Shown here in pieces: positions 22,416-34,500 of a DNA stretch of 64,000 bases. Source of the DNA: Rusavskia elegans (Eukaryota; Ascomycota; Lecanoromycetes; Teloschistales; Teloschistaceae). Under the pieces are notes generated by a model, which had not been told where the DNA came from, ran no database searches, and was given only the letters and a program-made list of their open reading frames with translations. Where the stretch lies: positions 310,001-374,000 of the forward strand of contig SAUG01000030.1 in the NCBI GenBank assembly GCA_011316305.1, in the 5' to 3' direction. Every line of letters starts with the position of its first letter. Within the stretch, counting starts at the first letter, position 1. The position numbers and the translations under genes were made by a program.

Positions 22416-23183
22416 GCTGTCCGGCACTCTGCATGTGGTGGTCCGTTGTTTTACAATACCCTTGGTCACATCTTAGCCCCGGCGTTGGATGGCAGCTGGC
22501 AGCTGAAGGCTTCAGCTGTAGGACTTGAAATCCTAATCGCAGACGATCAGTCACCTTGCTGCTGAATCATTGTCGATGTTCTTCTTCAGGACTCGAGCGA
22601 TGCCACTATCCCTCCCAGTGGGAACCTTGTTCCGCACCTCTTTGGAATGGTTGTTCTCCACTCAAAGGCCTGTATCTGAAGGATAAGATTCAAGGCTCAG
22701 ACCGGAATGGTTCGCGTTGACGCATGTCATGTTGGGATGAGGCATGCAATGGCGAGTGCATGGACGGGGTCGTCCAAAGTACACATGGAAGATGTACAAT
22801 TCAGTTTATCCTGGAGGATAACTCGAGACCATGGCAAATGATTTTGGTCGGACGAATGATACGTTACGAAATCTCGGTAGCTGATAGCTAAATTGAACAT
22901 TGAAGTTTTCAAAGGCTCTTGGACAGGCGCTTCATGGATGCCTTCTTGAGCTGATCGAGATCTCTCTTATTTCTAAATTTTAGACGGGATCTGAGGAGTG
23001 AGGAATGGATCTCTGGTCCATCTCAAAGCGGCTAGCGCCCACAGAATTAAAAAGATCCCACTTGGTGAACTTCTTAACGGTCATGTACTTCCTGTTCTAC
23101 CTGAATTGGACCGCATCAAAGATTTTTTGAAAGCAAGCATGCTTCATCCCGCTTCGATCTGAAGCTTGTATCCTGTTAGAAGC
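22416..23183. other. Intergenic region with a short perfect palindrome
   Basis: This is the 3' flank of the preceding gene and the promoter of RRP14. No ORF of note. It contains the 19-nt palindrome listed separately. Confidence 0.45.
22500..22518. repeat. 19-nt palindrome in a 3' flank
   Basis: CAGCTGAAG-G-CTTCAGCTG is a perfect 9+1+9 inverted repeat about 85 bp after the stop codon. In RNA it could form a short stem only if the loop opens; it may equally be a protein-binding palindrome. No U-run follows it directly. Confidence 0.5.
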
Positions 23184-24956
23184 ATGGCTGAAAGTCTCGA
23201 GGTATAGTCGGATCACTGATATCTTTCTTGCCCACCCCGCCATGTGGAGGATTTACGAGAGTTCTAACGACTGGATTTAGGATCGTCTTCGAAGTCACGC
23301 CAAAGCTTTTGATAGCTTATTGTCGTTGATACCGGCGAAGCTGTACTACGGTGAAGATACAACAGTGTGTCCCCACGTTCCAAGATCGAATCGAATCGCA
23401 TCAATACCCAGTTGCTAACGAACGCTCGTGCACTGCTACAGGATCAATGGCAACGCAAAAAGCAGACGAAAGAAGAAGCCCGAGCTGCAAAGCTCGCGAA
23501 GCTTGACCCGGATAACTCAAAGAGCGCTAAAGATGTTCTCGACGAGCGGGCGGAGAATGCTAAGAAGCGGAAGCGTGCAGAGGAGGACACGGGATTGGAT
23601 GTAGAAGGTGTAGTCTCAGAAGCACCGATTCAAGGACCCAAGAAACAGAAGAAGGAGGCGAAGAAGCAGAAAAGAGATGATAAAGGATGGAAGATCAATC
23701 AGAGAAGTCCGAAAAAGGCGAACAAGGACATCGATGCGGAACCCAAGATCGCTGCGGATTCGGCGAAAGCACAATCCGCAAGGGCCAAAGATGCTCGAAG
23801 AGCAGAACGAAGGAAAGCGAAGGTAGAAAGGAAGAAAATCAAGGAAGAAAATAAGAAGGGCCTGGCACCGCGATCTAATGAAGTGGAAAACGTGATCGTT
23901 ACTGGAAGACCCGAGACACAGCAAAGTGAGAGCGAGGCTGAAGATCCACGTCGATTGGACATCGACCAGATAGATGTTACTGGGTTATCAAACCAGCCGC
24001 CAGACTTCTCGCCATCTACGGCGTCTTCAACAACGAATCCTGAGTCACCTGCTTTTGATCAACCAGTAGTGCCATCCGGGTCATCCTCTGTCTCTTCTAT
24101 TGCTCCACCACCTCGTTCCGACAACCTCGCCACAAAAACCGAGAACACCGAGCCGCAAAAAGACAACAACCCAAACAAAGATCATACAGAGCTCGAAGCC
24201 CGATTGCGACGAAGGATAGAAGACCTCCGTGCCAGTCGAAATGCAGATGGCCTCAATGGCAAGCCGGCCAGAAGCCGTCAGGAACTCATAGAGGCCCGAC
24301 GACAGAAGGCCGAGCAAAGCAAAGCTCACAAGAAAGAATTATGGCGGAAAGAGAAGGAGGAAGCAGCACGCAAACAGGCCGAAACCCTTGCCCGCGGTTC
24401 TCCGCTTCTGTCGCCTGCACCAGCTTCTCTGATTGCCCCTTCACCTAATTCTGAGCAGCCTGATGCCAACAGTTTCTCGTTTGGTCGCATTGCCTTTGCT
24501 GACGGCCAGCAAGCCTCCGCCCAGTTAGAATCCCTCATCGACCCAAGACACAAAACCAAAGGCCCTCAAGACCCTCTGACGGCACTCAAAGCTGCTCAAA
24601 ACAAGGAAGCTCGCATCAAAAGCCTCGACGAAGGCAAGCAGGAAAACATTGCGGAGAAGGACATGTGGCTTAATGCACGGAAGCGAGCGCATGGAGAACG
24701 AGTGAGGGACGATACCAACCTCTTGAAGAAGACACTAAAGCGGAAAGAGAAACAAAAAAAGAAGAGCGAGAAGCAGTGGGGGGAACGATTGGAAGGGGTG
24801 AGAAAGGCGGGCGAGGTAAAGCAAAGAAAGAGAGAGGACAATCTGGCGAAGCGGAAAGAGGAGAAGGGGAAGAAGGGTTCCAAGAAGGTCAAGACGGGCA
24901 AGAAAAAGAGACCGGGTTTTGAGGGAAGCATGAGGACAAAGGCGCCGCGAAAGTAA
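23184..24956 (+). CDS. RRP14: Ribosome-biogenesis protein Rrp14 (SURF6 family)
   Basis: The model has three exons (23184-23201, 23281-23364, 23442-24956), giving 538 residues. The N-terminus MAESLEDRLRSHAKAFDSLL plus IPAKLYYGEDTTDQW, assembled across two introns, matches the conserved RRP14 N-terminal region. The middle is Lys/Glu-rich and disordered. The C-terminal ~140 residues are the SURF6 domain: DPLTALKAAQNKEARI, WLNARKRAHGERVRDDTNLLKKTLKRKEKQKKKSEKQW (in two parts here), then a very basic tail ending RTKAPRK. Rrp14 is a nucleolar protein needed for early 60S (and 40S) pre-rRNA processing. Very high Lys content fits rRNA binding. Confidence 0.87.
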
Positions 24957-25488
24957 GATTTTTGAAGGGTGCTTGGTAGCAAAGGGTGATGGTATTCTGA
25001 CGTGTGATCGATGAACCTATGTCTGGAAGGCAGAACCGTAGCACTATGGATTGATGTACGAGATATCACGGTATCGTCAGTGGTACAATAGCTCGCGGTG
25101 CACGACCCATATCGAGAATCTATGTGTCCATGATTTATCCAGTCAGCAACATGGAGGCATTTCTTATCCGAGTGCACAGCTTAATGCCCTCTATGCCCTA
25201 TCCTTCCCACAGGTGTGGTTCTATACCTCGTCTTCTGACGCTCGATGGATGGGCGCTGCGCTGGGTTGTGTGTAGTCTCGTCTGCGCATCTTACGGCCCA
25301 AGACATCGGAAAGGCCCCAGGATCATGGCTGCTTCTTTCCTGCATCTCCAGCAAACCGAATTGGCAGCCCCCTTCGATCAGACCCGCAAGCCCCGGAGCT
25401 GTTGGCCCACACCTGGAATGCAAAAGTACGGATGATTTGGGGTTCTTTTCCTTTTCGAGCTATTTCCTGACGTCCTCTTCCCTCTCCT
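24957..25488. other. Intergenic region between convergent genes
   Basis: This is the 3' flank of RRP14 (+) and TMA16 (-). No recognised feature. Confidence 0.45.
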
Positions 25489-26136
25489 TCAAGATTTACC
25501 CTTGGGTGGGAAGCTTGATACATACTTCGTCCCGTTCTTCGCTATCCTCACGTATTTCAGCGTACCGAGGCTGGTCCATTGCTCATTCCATTGCTTCAAT
25601 CTGTCCAGGTTCTTCATATCTTCCATATCGGGAATCCAATAGCCAGACTTGTACTCATTGGCATCGACCTGGATACGCTGCTTCAACAGGTCCTCCCCTG
25701 TACTCGTAGGACGGCCAGGACGCCGTTCGCTTTGGATGGTCGAGAGCTCGGTTGAGTCGCGATCGAGATAACTGTTTCAAGACAGTGATGAGCCATTCTT
25801 GCTTTGTCTACGAGCAACGACCTCGGCTTTACATTTCAATGAGCGCTTGCATGCTCTCGACTGTGAAAGGTCCTGAAGCCTCCTGAGCAGCGGACTGGAA
25901 GAAGGATATTCTTCGAACTATTTCTTTTTCAATCATTCGTCCATCAGTGGAGATCGGAGACATTTACGGTATGGTTGTAAAGCCTTTCCCCTTGCTGTTG
26001 CGAGCTTCTCTAATTTGTCGGACCTAGCACATGCCCTTCGCAATCGTTTGGCATCACGACTGTTTTCATGTAGACTAGTTGTGGCGCCCTTCTTCTTGTG
26101 AATTTTCCTTTGCACTTTGGCCAGATCCTTCGGCAT
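25489..26136 (-). CDS. TMA16: Translation machinery-associated protein 16
   Basis: The model has three exons on the minus strand (26136-25968, 25917-25833, 25771-25489) with introns of 50 and 61 nt, giving 178 residues, the same length as I recall for yeast Tma16. The N-terminus is MPKDLAKVQRKIHKKKG followed by HENSRDAKRLRRACARSDKL. The middle has FFQSAAQEASGPFTVESM. The C-terminal half has YLDRDSTELSTIQSERRPGRP, GYWIPDMEDMKNLDRLKQW and a final SSFPPKG. This is the Tma16 pattern; the protein associates with nuclear pre-60S particles. It shares a 387-bp divergent gap with EXO1. Confidence 0.88.
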
Positions 26137-26523
26137 CTTGTTAGAAATCAATACTGGAGAAGGCCGCTGAGGTTATTGAATCCATTTCGAAAATTATTTG
26201 GGCAGAGCGGAAGGTTACCGTTAATGGCAGAATGGCACACCGCCTTCAAAGTTCCGAGGTCTTGGCGTGGCATGGCAACCGCGACCCAAATACAGAGCGC
26301 GTTTCTCACAGATTCATAGATGTTTACACTGGGGAACAACATGTCGACCGAGCCTCTTTGCTAGATCTTGCTTCGCCTTTCATACTTGCCTCCTTTTGCC
26401 TTCTGTTACCCTCTGTATGTAGTATTTGAGGGGATGCCCTTCCTGTACGATTAGTCATGATCAGCATGACTATAGTGTAATCTGAATGAACTCTGGCGAT
26501 TCCATAATCTCTAGAGACTTCAA
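26137..26523. promoter_or_regulatory. Divergent promoter region, TMA16 / EXO1
   Basis: The 387 bp between two divergent start codons must hold both promoters. No TATA box or known operator was identified. Confidence 0.45.
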
Positions 26524-28978
26524 ATGGGTATCAGCGGTCAGTATATGCCTGCAATGCGTCTGCGATCGGCGTTAATGAACTCCAGGTCTCCTGCCTTTGC
26601 TTAAGTCAATCCATAAACCTTGTAATTTGAGCAAGTTCGCAGGGCAGACAATCGGCGTCGACGCATATGGCTGGCTCCACAGAGGAACGGTGGCCTGTGC
26701 CATTGATTTGGCGTTGGGGAAGCCAACAACTAAGTTTGCATCTCCCCAGCGAGAGTCGTACGAGTGCTGACCGATTGCCAGATTTGTCGATTTTTCTATG
26801 AGCCGGGTCGATATGCTGATACATCACGGAGTCACGCCTTACCTGGTCTTCGATGGAGATTATCTACCAAGCAAAGCAGCGACCGAGCACGAAAGAGCCA
26901 CGAAGCGGGCAGAAAGCAAGAAATTGGGGCTGGAGCTGCATCGACTGGGGAAGATATCTCAAGCCCACCTGGAGCTCCAAAAAGCGGTCGATGTCACGCC
27001 AGAGATGGCACGGCAGTTGATTGAAGAGCTGAAGATTTCCGGTGTACAATATGTTGTTGCTCCTTATGAAGCAGATGCCCAGCTGGCCTATCTGGAGAAA
27101 AAGGGGGTCATCCAAGGAATTTTGTCGGAGGATTCGGATCTCCTTGTTTTCGGTGCCCAAAGACTTCTAACGAAACTTGATCAATATGGAGAATGCATTG
27201 AGATCAACCGCAGTGACTTTACCTCCTGCCGAGAGATCAGCTTGGTGGGATGGACGGATGCAGACTTCAGACGAATGGCTATCCTGAGCGGGTGTGACTA
27301 TCTCGCAAACATCAACAAGATGGGACTGAAAACTGCTTACCGCCTTGTGCGGAAGCACAAAAAGATCGAGAAGATTCTTAGAATGCTGCAATTTGACGGG
27401 CAATACTATGTCCCGGCCGGCTACCCGGAAGCTTTTCAGCGAGCGGAGCTGACTTTTCTGCATCAACGAGTTTTCTGTCCAGATACAAATAGCATCGTAA
27501 TGATGACTCCACCAGGCATGGACTCAGACGATTACGACCTAGGATTTCTCGGGGTTGAAATCGAGCAGGATGTCGCTCTTGGTGTCGTAAGAGGAGACCT
27601 TCATCCAATGACGAAGAAACCAATTGTGGTCCATCGTAGCACTTCGCAACTGCCAAGAACTCCCTGGACTAACACGCGGTGGCAAACCATTGGGGTTCAG
27701 TCAAACCTCAAGTCAAACAAGTCGATCGATGCGTTCTTCAAGGCTCAGCGCACTCCACTTGCAGAACTGGATCCGAATAGCTTCACACCATCACCGAGCC
27801 AGCGGAGGTTGTTGCAACAACAGAGCGGATCCTGGGCATCAAATCCTGCACCCATAAGACCTAACTCGACGAGGTCCAGCGCTTCAGTGCCAAAATCAGG
27901 GTCAGCAGCGTCTACCGTCTGCGTAGCGTTGGGTACGAAGATCAGCTCTATCCCAGCGTCTCATCTCCCCAAGAAGAGACGGCTTTGCTCGGATCCCGCC
28001 GATGCTGAGAAGCCATCGCAGCTCACCGATACTCCCATCGAGCGCAGTCGTTTCTTTGCAGCATCCGTATCGGACAAGAGCCCTTTGGTAAAAAGTAGCA
28101 AGACGAACAGGGCTCGCAAGACCACAGACTTCAACATATGGTCTGATGACTCGATCGAAGATGCTATGGCTGAGCTCCCAGACCTGTCACAAAGGCAAGT
28201 GTCGCCACGAAAAAGTATCGGGGATGCCATCAAAGATAACGACGACAAATTGGAGCAAAATCCGCCAGTTTCAGAGGCTGTGGAGGACCCGCAATCGATC
28301 TCGCAATCTTCAACAGCATCAGGATCAACCATGCATTCTAGGGTATCTACACGCACCTCTGCTACCAGCGTCGCGGATGCTGCCAACTCTCAACAATCGG
28401 TGGCAAGATCTCTTGATGCTCATGTACAGTGTGAGCTAGCCAACCTGAGGAAGGCGTCGATGTATCAACCGGAACCCGAAAGATGTCGAGTACAGCGGCT
28501 GGAGATAGGTAAGATTTGCGCACCGCGAACAGGAAAGCCTGCACTGCACAGGGAAGGTAGCATGACCCCTTTGCAGAGGTTAGGGGCTACCGCATTGAAG
28601 CGGTCATACACTTGCAATACGTCGCTCCACCGATTGACTGCCTCTCAAGACCGTCCTCAGATACAACATAGGAGCAGTCAGATTCCAATATGCAGGGACG
28701 TGTCAGGACGATCTCCCCCACAAGAGAATACTTTGGCCAAAGATGTTGGACTGGTCAGAGGCAGTGAAGATGCAACGCCTTCTGTTATTGAGGCCGAAAG
28801 GGGAGAACTATCTGTCGCACCAAGGACTGCTCTAACTCTAAATCGAGATAATACACCAGTGAAAGGAAGTGAAGATGCGATGGTTCCGGATTCGGAGGCA
28901 GAGAGCGACGAGGTTGTGTCAGAAGATGGACAAGAAAAGGCCGCCCTGGATCTTGGGCGGTTTGCATTGACAGGGTAA
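26524..28978 (+). CDS. EXO1: Exonuclease 1 (Rad2/XPG-family 5'-3' exonuclease and flap endonuclease)
   Basis: The model has three exons (26524-26536, 26586-26733, 26782-28978), giving 785 residues. The first exon is only 13 nt (MGIS). The XPG-N region reads GLLPLLKSIHKPCNLSKF and VDAYGWLHR. The XPG-I region has YVVAPYEADAQLAYL and LSEDSDLLVFG. The metal-binding residues fall at Asp30, Asp78, Glu150, Asp152, Asp171 and Asp173, the same positions as in human EXO1, which supports the whole N-terminal exon model. The helix-hairpin part SGCDYLANINKMGLKTA follows. The C-terminal ~430 residues are Ser-rich and disordered, with a SIDAFF motif that loosely resembles a PCNA-interaction box. The enzyme acts in the nucleus in mismatch repair, double-strand-break resection and telomere processing. 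Confidence 0.93.
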
Positions 28979-30158
28979 CGGCATTTGGGTTTGCGTTTGC
29001 AGCGTTGCATAGCGAGGCGCTGGTTCTTGGCCTTTGGGATCGGTTGATGCCGTTTTGGCGCCGCGAGATACCATGCAGGTAGGGGAGAAGTCCAAATCAA
29101 TCGTTCTAACGGTGCCTGCTGTGCTTTACGCCATAAAGAACAAGGGTGACTCCCCCGTTGCGGGTCGATGGTACCGGTCGAAAGAAGCACGTATAGCTAC
29201 AGCAGTGATTATATGCAGTGTTCCGCAGTAAGACGTGTCTATCTCTCGAAACCGATCATCCTAGCCAACCCGAAGGAGGGGAGAGATGATGTACAAAACC
29301 CCGGACGAGATGCGAGTAACTCTGAGGCTCGAAGCATTTCCGAGTTCCCAAGGTCCCGTGTCCGGTTCGCCCTAGTCTTATGTGTCTCTTCCAGAAAGCG
29401 ATATCCATAGTTTGGTCGGACGAAAATCATAGTTGGTTTGAAGTCTATAGTAAGAGCTTTGTAGCCAGACGGATCGTACGTTAGATTAGCTTCTATTCGG
29501 CAACGAGAGTCATCAGTGGCAGCAAATTGACGAACAAAAGGCATCTTCTTGATCCAAGATTTTTGGCATAGATACTACTACTTCAGTCGCAATATGGCAT
29601 CACACGAGCTCGACTTTCTGTTGAATGCTTACGGAGGAGACCATGGGCGACGGCTTCAGGCAGCTGCTTCAGGCAGCTGCTTCATAATCACTATACATGA
29701 GATGGAGGAGACGGTTAACCTACAGTAGGGAGCTTTCCTACCCCAGCTCCCTCTTCTTGGGCGGCTTGGTATGTATGGTATTCTGTGATTGGGAATTCGT
29801 TTTTGCATTCATTTTCATAATATAAATCGTTCTGCGGTACCTAGAATGGCCTTAATCGATTGTTACCGATGGTCTCCCATCTGGCGGAGCAGGAGCCTTC
29901 GCAGACAAAGTGCCCGCAATTATTCACAGAGACTGCCTGTTGAAAACTTTTGGGGTGAGGAAAGATATACATGACAGCCAGTAAAATGAACGGACGACGC
30001 AAGCAAAATCGGCGTTTTGAAACAATCTGGAACCGCACCGAAAAAACAAAAGGCGCAGCTGCTTCCCCAGGGCGGAACACACTTTCTCATCTAGCCAATT
30101 CATCCACACACACTTGTCAAACCACTGCCCCAAGATCCCAACTCTCACCTCTTGAACA
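28979..30158. other. 1.2-kb intergenic region at the edge of the accessory zone
   Basis: No supported gene lies between EXO1 and the KP4-like gene. It contains a 13-nt direct repeat (29653-29684). Short ORFs here show no motif. Confidence 0.4.
29653..29684 (+). repeat. 13-nt direct tandem repeat, 2.5 copies
   Basis: The unit GCTTCAGGCAGCT occurs twice in full and once as a 6-nt start. It was probably produced by slippage. It shares the CAGCTG/CTTCA words with the palindrome at 22500 but there is no sign of a common family. Confidence 0.8.
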
Positions 30159-30590
30159 TCACGAACCGGGACACAACCCACTGTTATACTGCGCATTACA
30201 GCCCTTGGTCACAAAATTGAAAGTAAGCTCGCCGTTGTCGACATTGTTATCGGCGGGATAGAAGTACGGCACACTCCCGCAATTCTTGCAGCCGTGTTCC
30301 ACGATCCTCGGCGCCAGGCCTTTGATGTTCTTCAACGGCGCACCCCCGGTATTCTGCAGATAGGCACAGATGGCGGATTGATGGTTGATGTCGGTCGAGG
30401 CATCGACGCAGGCGATCTGTTGCTTGTTGTTGAACCAACGGTTGTCGGGGCCGGCTTGGATGTAGGAGGTGAGACGGGAGGCGGCGGTGCCTTTGCCGCG
30501 GTAGCATCCGCTGCTGCCTTGGCAGTTGATGCCTAAGCTTGAGGCGGTGGCCGCGAGGACGGCGAGGAGGGTGGTAAGAGCAAGTTGCAT
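30159..30590 (-). CDS. Secreted KP4 killer-toxin-like small cysteine-rich protein
   Basis: This is a single-exon ORF of 143 residues. A signal peptide is evident at about 1-18 (hydrophobic LALTTLLAVLAATA). The mature part begins LGINCQGSSGC and later has EHGCKNCGS and ELTFNFV. These are the signature segments of the KP4 fold family, named after the Ustilago virus-encoded killer toxin that inhibits fungal calcium uptake. Eight cysteines are visible (residues 23, 29, 61, 75, 101, 104, 131, 140), fewer than the ten of viral KP4. Many ascomycetes carry chromosomal KP4-like genes; their roles (antagonism, root or stress-related effects) are only partly known, so no target is assigned here. The ORF is intact. 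It lies next to a RIP-mutated transposon block, the common setting for effector-like genes. A TATA-like element lies ~155 bp upstream. Confidence 0.85.
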   Translation of the reverse strand: MQLALTTLLAVLAATASSLGINCQGSSGCYRGKGTAASRLTSYIQAGPDNRWFNNKQQIACVDASTDINHQSAICAYLQNTGGAPLKNIKGLAPRIVEHGCKNCGSVPYFYPADNNVDNGELTFNFVTKGCNAQYNSGLCPGS

Positions 30591-30742
30591 TTTGTTTGTG
30601 GACGGGTGATGAGTTGGGGATCGTTCGGAGGTATCGTTGGAAAAGTGCTGAGAGTTGGCGGCTTTCGGTAAGATATTGTTTGATGGAGAGAACGTTTGCT
30701 TTGTTGCTTTGCGGATGGGGATTATGTGGAGAAGGATGCCCT

Positions 30743-30752
30743 TCTTATACCC
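30743..30752 (-). promoter_or_regulatory. TATA-like element of the KP4-like gene
   Basis: Read on the minus strand the sequence is GGTATAAGAA, about 155 bp upstream of the ATG at 30590. The spacing suits a fungal TATA box. Confidence 0.4.
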
Positions 30753-30833
30753 AGATAAGACCCTAGACAGTATTCCAATTCCTGGCGTGATGGGGGAAGA
30801 ATGTAAATAGACTACAGATGGCTTACAGATACG

Positions 30834-31146
30834 GCAAAGGGCTTACGGTCCTTTTGGTCATGATGTTGAATACACAGTATAGAATTGGTAGCCCACCTCA
30901 TTCGACTCAAACAACTGCAAAGGGCTTACAGATGCCGCCAAGAGCTTACGTATGCTGCAAAGGGCTTACATTCAATTTGATTATGGTGTTGCACACACGG
31001 TATAGAAATGGTACTCCAGTTCAATTGACACAAACGACTGCAAAGAGCTTACATTCTATTTGGTTATGTTGCTGAACACACGGTATAGAACTGGTACTCC
31101 AATTCAACTGACACGAATAACTGCAACAGGGCTTACAGATGCTGCA
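30834..31146 (+). repeat. Tandem repeat with an 83-bp unit (three copies plus short units)
   Basis: Three copies of exactly 83 bp lie at 30834-30916, 30957-31039 and 31040-31122. Each begins GCAAAG(G/A)GCTTAC and ends with an ACT-type triplet; each contains a GGTATAGAA-like or CAGTATAGAA-like core. A 40-bp stretch at 30917-30956 consists of two ~20-bp half units (GGCTTACAGATG / GAGCTTACGTATG). A partial copy follows at 31123-31146. Copies differ by scattered substitutions but not in length. No protein is supported here. Confidence 0.85.
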
Positions 31147-31279
31147 GCGCGCCTTTCGGCTTCGCTGGATTCTCCCTTTGCTCATTTTGCATTCGCTGGG
31201 TTCACATTCGCCGGGTTCGTATTTGCGTCGATGAGTCTTGCATGTTCCGCCGTTTCCATTTTTCTTTCAAATATCGAGG

Positions 31280-31521
31280 TAAAGACCTGCGAATATAGCA
31301 TTTATAGTCGATACGGAGACGATTCCGGGATACGCGATAGAAAACGGACCTCTAAAGTTACGTATACTTTCTATTATAGCTAGCGTTATTTATTTAAACC
31401 TAGTATTTACTTATTATATATACTATTTAGCTTTTTATAGATTTTTTTTTTTCTATTTTCTAGAATATATAATATATAGTTATTTTTTATATAAATTTTT
31501 ACTTCTATAATAGAATTTATA
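31280..31521 (+). repeat. 5' LTR of the outer Copia element
   Basis: It starts TAAAGACCTGCG (TG changed to TA, a RIP-type change; the other copy has TGAAGACC) and ends with a degraded CACA-type terminus. The outer ~80 bp keep CpA sites and GC-rich words such as GATTCCGGGATACGCG, whereas the inner half is almost pure A/T. Confidence 0.85.
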
Positions 31522-34500
31522 ATTATAAATCCGGTATTATATATTAAAATATTATTACTATTATTTTATTTCTAGTATTAAATACTATAATATATAAAAT
31601 TTTATTATAAAAATCTACTATATTATTACTATTTTTTATTATTAAAAGAATTCGCTATATATTATATAAAATATAATATATTTTAATAAATAGTAAAAAT
31701 ATTTATAATTAATTAATTATAATATATAAACTACCGGAAGTTTATAATAATAATATAAATATAGTTTTTATTATTTAAAAAAATTATTTATCTAATATAT
31801 ATATATATTTTATATATTATAAAAATTTAAAATAATTATAATAACTACTAAATCCGATATTAAATTTATTTTAATAAAAAACTAGAATTTATAGCTCGTA
31901 GTTATATAAAATAAAGCGATCGGTTAATATATTTAAAAATTTATTAATTTATCTATTATTTTAAAATCTAAAATTTTTTTAAAAACTATTAAATTAATTT
32001 TATAATAAATATAAACCGATACTATAAAAATAATAATTAAAATAAAATTTAAATTTAAAAAAATAAAATTAAATTATATTAATAAAAAAAAAGATTATAT
32101 ATAAAAAGCTAATATATTTACTAAAATAAATAATTTTATTTAGAAAATAGTAGTAAATAATATTTTCGTTTTTAATAAATATAAAAAATTATATCTATAA
32201 AACCTTTTTTATATATTTAGATTTAGATTTATTTTAATAGATTTTACTAGATTAATAGTAATCGAACGTTTCTATAAATTACTTTTAATAAAATCTACTA
32301 AAAATTAAGATTTCGAAATAAAATTTAATATATATATTTCGATATATATTTAAATTAAAAAAATTAATATTATAGAAATTAAAAAATCTAAAAAGATATA
32401 TAGAAATTTTATTTTCGCTATTATAATTCTAGTACTAGTTTTTATTATAAATTATTTATTAAAATTTAATAATAAAATAGATTATAAAATTAAATATTTT
32501 AAATTTATTAAAAGCTTTTAAAATTATATTAGACTAAATAATATTAAATCTACTATTATTAATTTAATATTTACTACTATTAAAAATAATTTTAAATTAA
32601 AAAAAAATAGAAATCTATTATTTCGGAATAATAATAGTAAATTTTTAAAATATATTTATAATTATAAATACTAGTTTAGCGATTACTATTATCTATATTA
32701 TTATTTTAATTTTAAATATCTAAAAATATTAGCGAATTAAAAACTAAAAGATAATATAATAAAAAAAATATATAAAACTTTCGATAATAATACTATATAG
32801 AAAATAAATATTAAAAAAATTATTAATCGTTTTATCTAGTACGAAAAATACTCTAACGAAAAAAAAAAAGATTTAAAATAAAAAAAAGATATAGATAAAA
32901 GTCTACGCTATCGTTAGTAGAAATATTATTTTCGAATTTTAAATATTTTTATAGTACGATATATTCTATATAGTTTTTTAAAAAACTTTTACTATTAATT
33001 TCTATCTACGAATATTATAGATATTCGATAATAGTTTAATAACTAATATCTATAACGATTTAATAGTTTATTATTTTATTTAAAAAAGACTATATTTTAA
33101 TAATATATATATCGTTTCTAAAAAAGACTATATATCTATTATAATCTATAGTCGGATAATAATAGAAATTAATATTTCTATAAATAAAAAATATATTATA
33201 ATAACGAATATATATTATATTCCGGAATTTATAATTAATTTAATTTTCGAAAGTTATCTAGAAAATATTACTATATATAATAAAAAGGTTAAATAATTTT
33301 TAAATATTTAAAAGTCGGCGGATATTATCTATTTAAAAATAATCGAGATAGTAAAAGCGATATAGCGTCTATATTATTCGTAATTATATCTATTAAATTC
33401 GGTACTATATATAAATAATACTAGCTTTATATTTATATTATAAATAATATTATTTAATATTTTTTATAAATAGTTAAAAGGATAAATATTACTAATTTAA
33501 CGAAAGTATTTTCTATAAATAAATATAAAACGTATATTATTTTTAAAATATATTAAATTATTTTATATTTATTATATAAAGGAAAGAACTCTAATAAATC
33601 TTTTTTCTATATTATATTCGATTTTATTTCTTTTATAATTATATTAAATAAAAACGAATAGATTTTATATATTATATATATTAAAACGTATTTTTACTTT
33701 ATATTTACTTATCGTTATAAATTAGAAACTATTCGAATAATTTAAAAAATAATTAGATTAATCGAAATTTACTATAATAGTAAAATAGTATTTTTTAAAT
33801 CGAATAGAAAAAAAATTTTTCTAGAAAAGGAATTTAATAACTTTCTATTCTAGCTAGATATTTTCTAGAAATCTTTATTACTATTTATATTTAAATATAA
33901 TAGTTATTCGGAACGTCTAAACTATATTTTTATTATTAAAATATAAGTAATATATAATATAGCTGGTTTTATTTATTATTTTTAATTAAAGATTTACTAT
34001 ATAGTTAGAATAATTATAAACTATATATTAAAAAAGAAGTTTATCTAGAAAATTTTATTCGAAACTATTATTAAATCTTATTTTTATTTAAATTATTTAC
34101 GTATTTATAGTTATAAAGCCTATACGTTTAATAAATATATTATATATATAAAAAATCTTTTTTTAAAAGTTTATATAAAGTTTCTAATAGAATATAATAG
34201 TTCTAATATCTATAATATCTAGATTTCTAGCTAGTAGAAAGTTATATAAAATTATAATATTATATTTAATAAAAATATATTCTATTTTTCTAGAAAGATT
34301 AATATAATTTAGTTTTAAATAGAATTATTTTTCTATAATACGTTTAATATTTTCTATATTAACTCGTCTATATATAATAAATTTTCTAAATTTAACGATA
34401 ATAATAAAAATAAAAATATCGTTATTTAAAAGCCTATAGAAATTTTAATTAATAATAAAAAAAAAAAGGAATATTTATTTCTATTTTTTCTAAATTTTTT

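Noticed and set aside
31147..31274. Possible second case of a gene split by the outer Copia element: a minus-strand frame stays open from ~45200 across the junction to 31190
   Set aside because: The combined frame is short, AT-rich on one side, lacks any motif, and could be open by chance. Unlike the 52-58 kb case there is no long coding flank.
31147..31383. ORF encoding repeated FAGF/FAGFVF-type hydrophobic words before the LTR
   Set aside because: It runs through the tandem repeat and into the LTR. The hydrophobic repeats come from a short duplicated DNA word (CATTCGC-GGGTTC), and no start or homologue is evident.
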